From Streptomyces olivaceoviridis (GTDB lineage: Bacteria; Actinomycetota; Actinomycetes; Streptomycetales; Streptomycetaceae), in contig NZ_BMUI01000017.1 in assembly GCF_014650115.1 (NCBI RefSeq), positions 62,001 through 126,000 on the forward strand: 64,000 nt of DNA. The letters run 5' to 3'. Below the pieces are notes generated by a model that was not told the origin of the DNA, made no database searches, and was given only the letters and a program-made list of their open reading frames with translations. Shown piece by piece: positions 29,859 to 38,571 of the stretch. Each line of letters starts with the position of its first letter. Position 1 is the stretch's first letter. The position numbers and the translations under genes are program-made.

Positions 29859-30749
29859 GTGACGGACCGGCAGGGTGATCGTCCGAACCCGGTCACACAG
29901 CACGCCCGCCCCGACTTCCCCTCCCAGGACCAGCCGCACCCGGGCTGGACCGGCCCGATGGACCCGCCGCCCGACCACGGCGAGGAGTCCTACCACGGCG
30001 CCGGGCGTCTCGACGGCCGCAAGACCGTGATCACGGGAGGGGACTCCGGTATCGGCCGGGCGGTCGCGATCGCCTTCGCCCGCGAGGGCGCCGACGTGCT
30101 GTTCACCTACCTCGCCGACGAGGAGGAGGACGCCCGTGAGACGTCCCGGCTGGTGGAGGACGCGGGACGCAAGGCGGTCGCCGTGTCCTGCGACATCCGC
30201 GACGAGGACAACTGCCGGTCGCTGATCGACCGGGCGGTCGCCGAGTTCGGCCGTATCGACGTCCTCGTGAACAACGCCGCCTACCAGATGTCCCAACCCA
30301 AGGGCATCGAGTCGATCAGCACCGAGCAGTTCGACCGGGTGATGCGGACGAACCTCTACGGGATGTTCTGGCTCACCAAGTTCGCCCTGCCGCACATCCC
30401 GGCCGGCGGCTGCGTCATCAACTCCACGTCGGTCCAGGCGTACAAGCCCAGCCCGCACCTGCTGGACTACGCGATGACCAAGGGCGCGATCGTCACCTTC
30501 ACCCAGGGACTGGCCCAGATGCTCGCCGAACGCGGCATCCGCGTCAACGCCGTCGCGCCCGGACCCGTGTGGACCCCGCTCATCCCGGCGACCATGCCCG
30601 ACACGGCGGAGTTCGGCAAGCAGAGCCCGCTCGGCCGCCCGGCCCAGCCCGCCGAACTGGCCCCCGCCTACGTGTATCTCGCCTCGCCCCAGGCGAGCTT
30701 CATCACCGCCGAGATCCTCAACGCGACCGGCGGCACCCCGCTGCCCTGA
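29859..30749 (+). CDS. Short-chain dehydrogenase/reductase (YhdF/YhxC-like)
   Basis: This 296-residue protein starts at GTG 29859 behind CAGGAGG. A 50-residue N-terminal extension with 'HPGWTGPMDPPPDHGEESY' is characteristic of the general-stress SDR group typified by B. subtilis YhdF/YhxC. The NAD(P) site is GGDSGIGRAVAIA, the structural NNA is present, and catalytic residues are Ser in INSTSVQ and Tyr-x3-Lys in LDYAMTKGA. The substrate is not predictable. In Bacillus these genes are often in the stress regulon, which fits the Rsb modules nearby (inference). Confidence 0.88.
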   Translation: MTDRQGDRPNPVTQHARPDFPSQDQPHPGWTGPMDPPPDHGEESYHGAGRLDGRKTVITGGDSGIGRAVAIAFAREGADVLFTYLADEEEDARETSRLVEDAGRKAVAVSCDIRDEDNCRSLIDRAVAEFGRIDVLVNNAAYQMSQPKGIESISTEQFDRVMRTNLYGMFWLTKFALPHIPAGGCVINSTSVQAYKPSPHLLDYAMTKGAIVTFTQGLAQMLAERGIRVNAVAPGPVWTPLIPATMPDTAEFGKQSPLGRPAQPAELAPAYVYLASPQASFITAEILNATGGTPLP

Positions 30750-30773
30750 CCCACCCCCCGCCGCGGAGAGCGG

Positions 30774-31823
30774 TCAGCCGGCCCGGAACGGCGGCTCGAC
30801 CAGGAGCTCCAGCAGCCACGCGGCGCTCTCCGCGGCCCCCGGCTCGGGGCCGCCGGCGCTGCCGGGGAACATGCGGCCCCAGGAGGCGGCCCGGCCCAGC
30901 GCGCTCAGCCGCCAGGCGAGTTCCGCCGCGCGCCGCAGCTCCGCCGCCGTGCGGCCGGCGCCCGTCCACTGCTCCAGATAGGCGTCGAGCAGCCGGGGCA
31001 GCACCTGCGGCCCGTAGCGGTCGCAGGCCCGCTCGACGGGGACGCGCAGGCTGCAGAACGGGTGGGAGACGGCCGCGTCGCCCCAGTCGAAGAAGGTGAA
31101 CCGGCCCGGTGCCGGCCGGAACAGCTGGCCGTCGTGCAGGTCGGCGTGGTCGAGCGTGTCCGCGATGCCGACGGAGGCGAGTTCGGCACACCAGTCCGCG
31201 ACCCGGGGCCGCAGGCGCTCCAGGCGGGCCCGCTCGTCCGGGGCCAGCGCGGAGTTCCCGGCCAGCAGCCTGTCGAACACCTCGGGCAGGCCGGGAGTCC
31301 GGGCGGCGGGCACACCGAGCCGTTCGATCGCGGACGCGTGCGGGACCAGGGCGTGCTGCATGCGCGCGTACTGGCGCAGCAGGGCTTCCCAGTCGCGCGG
31401 CCCGACCGGCTCCCGGTCCAGCACGGTCCGGAACAGATCACCGCCGTCGGGGAGCAGCGCCCAGCCGCGCTCGGCGTCGACGGCCAGCGGGCGCAGCACA
31501 TGGTCCGGCACCCAGCGGGCCAGCGCGCCGGCCAGCGGCCCCTCGAACGCGCTGGCCCGCGGATTGGCCTTGAACCAGACGGCGGCCTGCCCGGCGCGGG
31601 CGGCCGGCCCCCCGGCGTCCCCCCGCCCACCGACCGGCACCCGGACCAGCACCGACCACGGACGCAGCCGTACCCTCAGGGCACCCTCGGCACGCAGGCC
31701 GTGGGCGGTGAGGTGACCGGCCACCCAGTCGAGGGCCGCGGCACGCCAGGCCCCCTGCTCCCACGGCGTCACCGCGTCCGGGTAGCGCCCTCGGTCCACC
31801 ACCGTCGTGTCGTCCGCTCGCAT
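30774..31823 (-). CDS. APH-family phosphotransferase
   Basis: This 349-residue kinase-like protein starts at ATG 31823. The catalytic loop is TLDHADLHDGQLF (His-x-Asp-x4-Gln in place of the usual Asn) and the metal-binding DFG equivalent is FFDWGDA. The N-lobe lysine is probably the Lys in AAVWFKANPRA. Members phosphorylate aminoglycosides, choline, sugars or unknown small molecules with ATP. There is no linked antibiotic gene, so a metabolic role is as likely as resistance. Its stop is 24 bases from the SDR stop (convergent). Confidence 0.85.
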   Translation of the reverse strand: MRADDTTVVDRGRYPDAVTPWEQGAWRAAALDWVAGHLTAHGLRAEGALRVRLRPWSVLVRVPVGGRGDAGGPAARAGQAAVWFKANPRASAFEGPLAGALARWVPDHVLRPLAVDAERGWALLPDGGDLFRTVLDREPVGPRDWEALLRQYARMQHALVPHASAIERLGVPAARTPGLPEVFDRLLAGNSALAPDERARLERLRPRVADWCAELASVGIADTLDHADLHDGQLFRPAPGRFTFFDWGDAAVSHPFCSLRVPVERACDRYGPQVLPRLLDAYLEQWTGAGRTAAELRRAAELAWRLSALGRAASWGRMFPGSAGGPEPGAAESAAWLLELLVEPPFRAG

Positions 31824-31968
31824 CGCCCCATCCCAGCATCGAGCCGGACGGTCCGGCCAGCGGATTTCCGCCCTCGCCGGCGCCCTTGCGGTGCTCAGGA
31901 GAACCGGAGGAGCCGAAGGCGATCAGGTCGCCACCGGCTGGGCGGCCACCGGGACCTGTTCCGTTCCC

Positions 31969-32568
31969 TCAGTACTCCTGCGTCCGATGCACCTCGCCCG
32001 TGCCCAGGGTGATCACGGCGCGGGGGCGCATGGGGCCGTCGTCGCGCCGGGAGAGCAGGACGACCTCCTCGACCACCGCCGTCAGCGTGCCGAGTCGCAC
32101 GGCGCACTCGGCGGCGAGGCGGTTCGGGTCCCGGGTGCGGCCGAGGGACAGATGCGGGGTGAAACGCTCGCCGCGTCCCTGACACAGCGGGAACCCCAGC
32201 CGCAGTTCCCGGTGCAGACGGGCCCAGGGCGCCGGGTCGACCGCGGCCGGGTCGAGCCACACCGTGGCGTAGTGCCGGTGCCGGAAGGAGCGCACCCCGG
32301 CCAGGCGCGCCCCGAACGCCGTATTCCGTGCCGCACCGGCGGAGAGCAGCGGCAGGGCCCGCTCGAACTCCTCCTCCGGTACGAAGCCGAACAGCAGATT
32401 CACGTGCGGCGGCCACCGCCGCACCTGCGGATCGTGCTCCCAGCGGATCTCCTGGATCGCAGGCCAGAGCTCCGGCGGCGGCAGCCACGCCACCGCGGTC
32501 CGCGGCGTCGGCGCCACCCTGAGCGCGTCCGCCGGCTCGGCCCCGCCGGAAGCCGCGTACCCGTTCAC
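31969..32568 (-). CDS. 2'-5' RNA ligase / 2H phosphoesterase family protein
   Basis: This 199-residue protein starts at GTG 32568, overlapping the stop of the upstream rsbP-like gene by 4 bases. The two catalytic tetrapeptides are HVNL in RWPPHVNLLFGF and HLSL in FTPHLSLGR, at a typical separation of about 75 residues. Such LigT-like enzymes hydrolyse or join 2',5'- or cyclic phosphodiester bonds in RNA or nucleotides. It is the last gene of an rsbQ-rsbP-2H operon, an unexpected partner for a sigma-factor phosphatase. Confidence 0.85.
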   Translation of the reverse strand: MNGYAASGGAEPADALRVAPTPRTAVAWLPPPELWPAIQEIRWEHDPQVRRWPPHVNLLFGFVPEEEFERALPLLSAGAARNTAFGARLAGVRSFRHRHYATVWLDPAAVDPAPWARLHRELRLGFPLCQGRGERFTPHLSLGRTRDPNRLAAECAVRLGTLTAVVEEVVLLSRRDDGPMRPRAVITLGTGEVHRTQEY

Positions 32569-33848
32569 CTGGCCGGGGTCCCGGACAGGGCGGTGCCGGA
32601 GCGACGCGGGCGCCCGAGGGCGAGGAGGGCCGTGTCGTCGTCCAGTCCGTCGCCGAAGCTGACGAGCAGGCGGATGAGGGCGTCGATCACGGTGCGCGGG
32701 TCAGCGGGGGCGAGCTCGGTGGCGAACGACTGAAGCGCGTCGTAGCCGTACAGGCCGCTCTTCTCTCCCGTGCGCGCCTCGGTGAGGCCGTCGGTGTAGA
32801 GCAACAGCGTGTCGCCCTGGTGGAGCGCGGTGCGGATCGTCGTGAAGGAGGCGTGGGGGAAGGCCCCGACCAGGAGTCCGCCAGGCGTCGGCAGGTACTC
32901 GGCCCGGCCGTCCGCCCGCAGAAGCAGCGCGGGCGGGTGGCCGCCGGAGGCCAGGAGGACGCGGACGCTCCGCCCTGTGGATTCCAGGGTGCCGAAGACG
33001 GCGGTGCAGTAGCGGGGGTCCCCGCCGCCGTAGCGTTCGAGCAGTGCCGAGTTGAGGGTGGACAGGACGGCTTCGGGACCGAGCCCGTGCAAGGCCGCGG
33101 TGCGCAGGGTGTAGCGGACGAGGGAGGTCGCCGCCGCGGCCTTCGGGCCCTTTCCGCAGATGTCCCCGAGGAAGAACGCGAAGTGGTCGTCGCCGAGGGG
33201 GAACAGGTCGTAGAAGTCGCCGCCCAGCTGGATCGGGGAGGCCATGTGGTAGTAGGCGGCGGTCTGCACGCCGGGCACCGCCGGAAGACCGGCCGGGAGC
33301 AGGCTCTGCTGGAGTACGGCCAGTGCCTCGCGCAGCTGCTCGCGATCGGCCTCCGCCTGGTGGCGGGCCTCCTCGGCCGCGCGGCGGGCGCGCAGCAGCT
33401 CGATCTCGTAGGCGCGCCGGTCGGTGGCGTCGAAGACGGTCGTGCGGATCAGCAGGGGACGGCCGCCGGTGCCGCGCTTCACGGCCGATGTGATCAGCAC
33501 CGGAAGCCGGGACCCGTCCGCGACCTTCATCTCCAGCGCTATGCCGCCCACATGACCCTGCATGCCCAGGAGCGGTGCGTAGTGGGTCTCGTGGTACAGC
33601 TTGCCGCCCACGGTCAGCAGGTCGGCGAAGTGCCGGCGGTACACGACCTCCTCCCGGGAGAGGCCGAGCCAGCCCAGCAGCGTCTTGTTGACCTTGACGA
33701 TCGTGCCGTCCATCAGGGTCGACAGGTAACCGCAGGGGGCGGACTCGTACAGCTCCTCCGTGCTGTCCTCCAGCAGGGCGGTGACGTCCGTGTCGATGCG
33801 TGGCCACGCCTCCCCGGGGGGTGGAGGAGCCGGGCCGGAGCCGGACAT
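32565..33848 (-). CDS. rsbP: PAS-PPM phosphatase, RsbP-like
   Basis: This 427-residue protein starts at ATG 33848, overlapping the rsbQ stop by one base (TGATG). A PAS domain (about residues 28-150, 'YESAPCGYLSTLMDGTIVK') is followed by a coiled-coil (155-190, rich in Ala/Glu/Arg) and a SpoIIE-type PPM domain with 'IQLGGDFYDLF', 'FLGDICGKGPKAA' and terminal 'LDDDTALLAL'. In B. subtilis RsbP dephosphorylates the anti-anti-sigma factor under energy stress and needs RsbQ. Domain order and partner are the same here. Confidence 0.92.
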   Translation of the reverse strand: MSGSGPAPPPPGEAWPRIDTDVTALLEDSTEELYESAPCGYLSTLMDGTIVKVNKTLLGWLGLSREEVVYRRHFADLLTVGGKLYHETHYAPLLGMQGHVGGIALEMKVADGSRLPVLITSAVKRGTGGRPLLIRTTVFDATDRRAYEIELLRARRAAEEARHQAEADREQLREALAVLQQSLLPAGLPAVPGVQTAAYYHMASPIQLGGDFYDLFPLGDDHFAFFLGDICGKGPKAAAATSLVRYTLRTAALHGLGPEAVLSTLNSALLERYGGGDPRYCTAVFGTLESTGRSVRVLLASGGHPPALLLRADGRAEYLPTPGGLLVGAFPHASFTTIRTALHQGDTLLLYTDGLTEARTGEKSGLYGYDALQSFATELAPADPRTVIDALIRLLVSFGDGLDDDTALLALGRPRRSGTALSGTPAR

Positions 33849-34651
33849 CAGTCCAGCTCTTCCACGAAGCCGGTGATCGCCCTGGTGGTGGCCTCGGGAG
33901 CGCTCAGTTGCGGGCAGTGGCCGGTGGCGGCCAGCGTGATCAGGCGGCTGCCGGCGACGGCGGCGTGCACGTAGGCTCCGACCTCCCTGGGCGCGATGAC
34001 GTCCTGCTCGCACTCGAGGACCAGGGTGGGGACGGTCACCGTCTTCAGGTCCTGCCGGCTGTCGGACAGGAACGTGGTGCGTGCGAAGACGCGCGCGATG
34101 TCCGGGTCGGTGGCGCAGAAGCTGTGGGCCAGCTCCGCACCCAGTTCCGGCCGGTCGGGGTTGCCCATGATCACCGGGGCCATGGCCGCGGACCAGCCGA
34201 GGTAGTTGGCTTCCAGCGAGTCCAGCAGCTCGTGGATGTCCGCCGCGGTGAAGCCGCCGCGGTAGTCCTCCTCGTCGATGTAGGAGGGGGAGGGGCACAC
34301 CATGACCATCGAGCCGATCCGGTCCGGTACCGCCGCGGCGGCCAGGACGCCGACCATGGCGCTGACCGAGTGGCCCACGAACACGGCGTCCCGCAGGTCC
34401 AGCTCCGCGCACACGTCCACCACGTCCCGGGCGTAGCCGTCCAGGGTCGTGTAGCGCTCCTCCTGCCAGGCGGCCAGGTCGGAGCGGCCGGAACCGACGT
34501 AGTCGAACAGCACCAGGCGGAAGTGCCGCGCCAGGCCGGGAGTCACAAGGCGCCACAGGTTCTGGTCGCAGCCGAAGCCGTGCGCGAGGATCATGGTCCG
34601 ACCGGACTCCTGCCCGATGATCCGGACGTTGTTCCTGCGGAGGATGCCCAT
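33848..34651 (-). CDS. rsbQ: Alpha/beta hydrolase RsbQ (KAI2/D14-like)
   Basis: This 267-residue protein starts at ATG 34651 behind GGGAGG. 'ILAHGFGCDQNLW' and 'LFDYVGSGRSDL' are near-identical to RsbQ. The catalytic triad is Ser95 (VGHSVSA), Asp217 (CEQDVIAP) and His245 (GHCPQLS). RsbQ is required by RsbP for activation in energy stress and is the bacterial relative of the plant karrikin/strigolactone receptors. Coupling to rsbP supports the same role. The small hydrophobic ligand is unknown. Confidence 0.93.
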   Translation of the reverse strand: MGILRRNNVRIIGQESGRTMILAHGFGCDQNLWRLVTPGLARHFRLVLFDYVGSGRSDLAAWQEERYTTLDGYARDVVDVCAELDLRDAVFVGHSVSAMVGVLAAAAVPDRIGSMVMVCPSPSYIDEEDYRGGFTAADIHELLDSLEANYLGWSAAMAPVIMGNPDRPELGAELAHSFCATDPDIARVFARTTFLSDSRQDLKTVTVPTLVLECEQDVIAPREVGAYVHAAVAGSRLITLAATGHCPQLSAPEATTRAITGFVEELD

Positions 34652-34782
34652 GTCCCCATCCTCCCACGTCAGCGGTCGGACGGGCCGCCTCCGCGTTGAT
34701 CAGCGCCCCCGCCGTCGAGCGAGCACGCGGGGACAGCGCCGCCCCGCGGAGGCGACGCTGTCGTCGACGCTCGTCGACGCGT

Positions 34783-35079
34783 TCAGCCGGCCTTCTGCCG
34801 TTCGCGGAGCTCGTGCACGTTGTTCGCGGTCAGGGTGCCGTCCTGCTGTTCGTAGTGGGAGAGGGCGAGACCCAGGCCGAAGAAGGTGGGTGCCCATTCG
34901 CCGACGAAGATGCCCCAGCGGTCGGCGCGGTCCAGGCCGGTGCCGGGTTCCATCTTCAGAGAGCCTATCCACGCGGCCAACGTGAGGCCGATGGAGGCCA
35001 TGCCGGCCAGGTAGGCGTGCTCACTGCGAATGCCCATCTCGTGCATCTTCTTGACGATCATGGCGTGCTCCAGGTCCAT
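34783..35079 (-). CDS. Small membrane protein, unknown function
   Basis: I chose ATG 35079 (MDLEHAMIVKKMHEMG), giving 98 residues; the frame stays open to 35193, but those codons are AT-rich and unlike coding DNA here. Two hydrophobic segments are visible, 'AYLAGMASIGLTLAAWIGSL' and 'GIFVGEWAPTFFGLGLALS', separated by a short polar loop, with polar ends. No known domain. It lies between rsbQ and a sugar ABC operon, on the same strand as both. Confidence 0.65.
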   Translation of the reverse strand: MDLEHAMIVKKMHEMGIRSEHAYLAGMASIGLTLAAWIGSLKMEPGTGLDRADRWGIFVGEWAPTFFGLGLALSHYEQQDGTLTANNVHELRERQKAG

Positions 35080-35229
35080 GCCGGTGGTGCGAATGAGTGC
35101 GGTGGCTTCGACACCAACCCGATTGCCCGATTTGCCGGGAGGCATGTCCCTTAAATGGTGTTTTGTGCCGTTTCTTGATTGCTGTTTCAACATGCCTACG
35201 AGGAAGGGCGGGGAAGGGCTCGGAGCAGG

Positions 35230-36078
35230 TCAGTCCTTCACCGCTCCGCCCAGCCCGGAGACCAGCCGTCGCTGCACGAGGACGAAGAACACCAGCACCG
35301 GGACGGTCATCACCGTGGACGCCGCCATGACCCCGCCCCAGTCCGGCTCGTCGGGCTTGTAGAAGACCAGCAGGGCCATCGGCAGGGTCGACTGCGAGGT
35401 GTCGCTGATGATGAACGACTTGGCGAACAGGAAGTCGTTCCAGGCGGAGATGAAGGAGAACACGCTCGTGGCCACCAGGCCGGGCAGGACCAACGGGAGG
35501 AGGATGCGCCACAGGAAGCGCGCGCGGCTCGCCCCGTCGAGGTACGCGGCCTCCTCCAGGGACTCCGGAACGGCCTTCACGAACCCGCGCAGCATCCAGA
35601 TCGCGAACGGCAGCGAGAAGGCGATGTGCGGCAGGATCAGCGAACCCAGCGTGTTCAGCTGGCCGAGGTCCCGCATGAGGAAGAACAACGGGATGGTGAG
35701 CGCCTCCACCGGCACCATCTGGGCCACCAGGAACATGATGAGCAGGGTGGTCCGGAAGCGGAACCGGAACCGCGTCACGGCGGTCGCGGCGAGGAAGGCG
35801 ATCAGCGCGGAGGCGATCACGACACTCACCGCGACGACAAGGCTGTTGACGAAGTACCGGCCGAATTCCTGCTGTTCGAACACGCGCCGGAAGGAGGCCG
35901 GCGAGGGCGAAGCCGTCCAGGGCCTCGGCTCGGTGGACTCGATCTCCCCGGCGGGTTTGAGCGCGCCGAGCAGCATCCAGTAGAGGGGGAAGGCGACGAC
36001 GGCGGCGACCAGCAGCGCGGTCGCCTCGGCGGCGAGCCGCCAGGGCCGCCGTACCGTCCGACCGCGTACGGCGCTCAC
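35230..36078 (-). CDS. Sugar ABC transporter permease (MalG-like)
   Basis: This 282-residue protein starts at GTG 36078 behind GGGGAGGAG, overlapping the previous stop (GTGA). Six transmembrane segments and the EAA loop 'ESLEEAAYLDGASRARFLWR' identify a CUT1 binding-protein-dependent permease of the MalG type. It is the last gene of a three-gene import operon that lacks an ATPase gene; in Streptomyces such systems usually share the general ATPase MsiK (family knowledge). Confidence 0.92.
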   Translation of the reverse strand: MSAVRGRTVRRPWRLAAEATALLVAAVVAFPLYWMLLGALKPAGEIESTEPRPWTASPSPASFRRVFEQQEFGRYFVNSLVVAVSVVIASALIAFLAATAVTRFRFRFRTTLLIMFLVAQMVPVEALTIPLFFLMRDLGQLNTLGSLILPHIAFSLPFAIWMLRGFVKAVPESLEEAAYLDGASRARFLWRILLPLVLPGLVATSVFSFISAWNDFLFAKSFIISDTSQSTLPMALLVFYKPDEPDWGGVMAASTVMTVPVLVFFVLVQRRLVSGLGGAVKD

Positions 36079-37067
36079 AGCTCCTCCCCTTGGCGGCGCA
36101 GCAGCCGCAGGTATCCGAGCGTGATCGCGAGCAGGATCAGCAGCATCACGACGCCGATCGCGGACCCGAGGCCGTACTGCGAGGAGGCGAAGGCCTTCTG
36201 GTAGGCGTAGACGTTCAGGACCAGGTTCTGCCCGGCGATGCCGCCGCCGCCCGTCATCACGTAGACCTGGGTGAAGACCTTGAAGTCCCAGATGACCGAC
36301 TGGACGGTGACGATGACCAGGATCGGCCGCAGGACCGGCGCCAGTACCGAGCGCCAGATCCGCCACTGCGAGGCGCCGTCCAGGGCGGCGGCCTCCAGGA
36401 TCTCGGCCGGCACCGCGCGGATGCCGGCGTAGACGGTGACCATCACGAACGGGAAGGAACACCAGACCACTTCGAGCAGGACCAGGAGGAAAGCGCTGTA
36501 ACGGCCGTAGGTCCAGGAGAAGTCGCCGATGCCCAGGAGGCGGTCGACCGGGCCGAAGTCGGGGTCGAAGAGGAACAGCCAGACCGTCGAGCCGGTGATG
36601 GTCGGGGTGGCCCACGCCCCCAGCGCGGCCAGCAGGAGAGCGAGCCGCGGGACCGCGCGGACCCGGGTGAGCAGGACGGCGAGCGCGCAGCCCACCGCCA
36701 GAGTGCAGACCACACAGGCCGCCGCGAAGCCGACCGTCGCCAGCAGCACCTGCCAGAACTGGTCGTCGGCGAAGAGTTCGGTGTAGTTGGCCAGGCCCCG
36801 GAAGCGGGTGGGTTCCCCGCCGCTGACCTGGGCCTGGGTGTACTCCAGGAACGAGATCAGGCCGAGCTGGTAGACGGGGTAGGCCAGCAGGCCGCCCAGC
36901 ACGAGCAGTGCGGGTGCCAGGTAGAGCCAGGGGGTCCATCCACCCGAGGGGCGTGGGGCCCTGTCCGGCGTGCGGCCGCCGCCGCGTGGGCGCGACGAGC
37001 CGTGGACCACCCGCACCCGCCGGGGCTCCGCACGTTCCGCCCCGGAAGGCGCCGTCAGCCGGCTCAC
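36075..37067 (-). CDS. Sugar ABC transporter permease (MalF-like)
   Basis: This 330-residue protein starts at GTG 37067, overlapping the lipoprotein stop by GTGA. An Arg/Pro-rich cytosolic N-terminus of about 50 residues precedes six transmembrane segments; the EAA loop is 'AEILEAAALDGASQWRIWR'. It pairs with the MalG-like protein to form the channel. Translational coupling to both neighbours indicates stoichiometric synthesis. Confidence 0.92.
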   Translation of the reverse strand: MSRLTAPSGAERAEPRRVRVVHGSSRPRGGGRTPDRAPRPSGGWTPWLYLAPALLVLGGLLAYPVYQLGLISFLEYTQAQVSGGEPTRFRGLANYTELFADDQFWQVLLATVGFAAACVVCTLAVGCALAVLLTRVRAVPRLALLLAALGAWATPTITGSTVWLFLFDPDFGPVDRLLGIGDFSWTYGRYSAFLLVLLEVVWCSFPFVMVTVYAGIRAVPAEILEAAALDGASQWRIWRSVLAPVLRPILVIVTVQSVIWDFKVFTQVYVMTGGGGIAGQNLVLNVYAYQKAFASSQYGLGSAIGVVMLLILLAITLGYLRLLRRQGEEL

Positions 37068-38362
37068 CTGGCTGCTCCGAACGCGTCGTCCATCTTCTTC
37101 GCCGCGTCGGCGGAAGCCGCCGCGACGTCCTTCCTGCCGCTGACGATCTCCTGGAACATGGTCGGCAGCACCAGCGAGGAGTCGATCTGGGCCCAGGCGG
37201 GCGAGGCGGGTACGAACCGGGTACCGGCGGCGAGGGTCCGGACGAACGGCTTCACGTACGGCTTCTCGACCGCGGCCTGCTGCCGTACGTCCGTGAAGGT
37301 CGGCAGGAAGCCCATCGCGTCGAAGAGCTCCCCTTGTGTCTTCTTCGAGGCGAGCCGCTTCATCAGGTCCACGGCGAGCGTGCGGTGTGACGTGCTCTTC
37401 AGGACGCCGATGTTGTTGCCGCCCGCGAACGCCGGCGCGATCGAGCCGGGCTCGACCCCCGGCAGCGGCACCACCGCGTACTTCCCCTTGACCCTCCCGG
37501 CCTCCACGGCGGCGTGGCTGAAATCGCCGCCGATCGCCATGGCCGCCTTCCCGGAGGCGAACGCGGTCACGGTGTCGTTGCCGCCCATGCCCGCGCACTT
37601 GGCGGCGGGACAGTTGTCGTCGCCGAAGAGGGAGGTGTACGCCTCGATCCCCCTCCGGGCGGCCGGGCTGTCGATGGCGGAGGCGTACGCACCCCCCTTG
37701 TCCGTGGCCAGATCACCGCCGTCGGCCCAGATGAACGGCATCGCGCCGTAGGTGTAGGCGCCGCCGACGGCCAGGCCGTACAGGCCGGGTTTCGCGGCCC
37801 GGATCCTCTTCGCGGTGGAGATCAGCTCGGCCTGCGACTTCGGTGCGCGGAGGCCGAGTTCGCGGAAGACGTCGGTGCGGTAGTACAGCGCGCGGACGCC
37901 GACGAAGTACGGCGCCCCGTAGACCTTGCCGTCCACGGTGACCGACTGCCGGGCTGTCGGATCGGTGTCCTTCGCCTCGCTCCAGGCGTTGAACTCCCGT
38001 GTGACGTCCGCGAGTCCGCCGTCCCGTACATAACCGGCGGTGTCGGTGTTGCCGTACTCGATCACGTCGGGCGCCGACTTGGGGTCGTTGAAGGCGGCCT
38101 TGACGCGCTGGGCGCGGGTCTCCACGGGGATGTACTCGACGGTGACGTCGGTGCCGCGGTGCGCCGCCTCGAAGCCGGCGGTCACCGCGTCGACGACGCG
38201 CTGCTTGGGCTGGTTGTCGACCTCCTGGAAGAGCCAGACGCGCACGGTGCCGGTCTTCTCGTCCTTGTCGGAGGCGGAGGTGCCGGAGGTCTGGGGCGCG
38301 CAGGCGGCGACGAGGGCGGTGGCGAGCGCGGTGAGCCCAACAAAACGGACGGACAGCTTCAT
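37064..38362 (-). CDS. Sugar-binding lipoprotein of a CUT1 ABC transporter
   Basis: This 432-residue protein starts at ATG 38362 behind GGAGGAG. The signal peptide ends in a lipobox, ALVAAC (Cys about residue 21), so it is anchored outside the membrane. The mature part is a family 1 solute-binding protein ('VRVWLFQEVDNQPKQRVVDAV', 'DVIEYGNTDTAGY', 'AAMAIGGDFSHA'). It delivers a mono- or oligosaccharide to the coupled permeases. The sugar is unknown. Confidence 0.92.
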   Translation of the reverse strand: MKLSVRFVGLTALATALVAACAPQTSGTSASDKDEKTGTVRVWLFQEVDNQPKQRVVDAVTAGFEAAHRGTDVTVEYIPVETRAQRVKAAFNDPKSAPDVIEYGNTDTAGYVRDGGLADVTREFNAWSEAKDTDPTARQSVTVDGKVYGAPYFVGVRALYYRTDVFRELGLRAPKSQAELISTAKRIRAAKPGLYGLAVGGAYTYGAMPFIWADGGDLATDKGGAYASAIDSPAARRGIEAYTSLFGDDNCPAAKCAGMGGNDTVTAFASGKAAMAIGGDFSHAAVEAGRVKGKYAVVPLPGVEPGSIAPAFAGGNNIGVLKSTSHRTLAVDLMKRLASKKTQGELFDAMGFLPTFTDVRQQAAVEKPYVKPFVRTLAAGTRFVPASPAWAQIDSSLVLPTMFQEIVSGRKDVAAASADAAKKMDDAFGAAR

Positions 38363-38383
38363 GCAGTGCTCCTCCGATAAAGC

Positions 38384-38399
38384 GTTGCAACATGCGCAA
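38384..38399. promoter_or_regulatory. Candidate operator GTTGCAACATGCGCAA upstream of the sugar ABC operon
   Basis: GTTGCAAC (38384-38391) is itself a palindrome, and TTGC/GCAA arms bracket 38385-38399. The site lies 22 bases upstream of the lipoprotein start, where LacI- or ROK-type sugar repressors of Streptomyces commonly bind. No such repressor gene is in the immediate neighbourhood. Confidence 0.45.
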
Positions 38400-38505
38400 T
38401 GGTGGTTTCGCTGTGCACAACACATCGGAGGCTAGGGACTGCATGAACACGCCACAAGAGGTCTCCACCACTCTGTGACCGCGGGACGCACCCCGTGCAA
38501 CGCCC

Positions 38506-38534
38506 GCCGCCCGCCGAGCGGTTCGGCGGGCGGC
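38506..38534 (-). terminator. Terminator hairpin downstream of the polysaccharide deacetylase
   Basis: Arms GCCGCCCGCCGA (38506-38517) and the exact complement (38523-38534) flank a 5-base loop. It starts 38 bases past the deacetylase stop (38572, minus strand). Confidence 0.75.
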
Positions 38535-38571
38535 GCAGCGGGAAGAGCGGGTCAGCGCATCGGGCAGCCGG

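Noticed and set aside
35080..35193. N-terminal extension of the small membrane protein to ATG 35193
   Set aside because: Codons in this stretch are AT-rich with poor third positions and no good ribosome site, unlike the rest of the gene.
36090..37751. 553-codon plus-strand open frame antisense to the sugar permease
   Set aside because: Composition is non-protein-like and the opposite strand encodes clear transporter genes with GTGA couplings.
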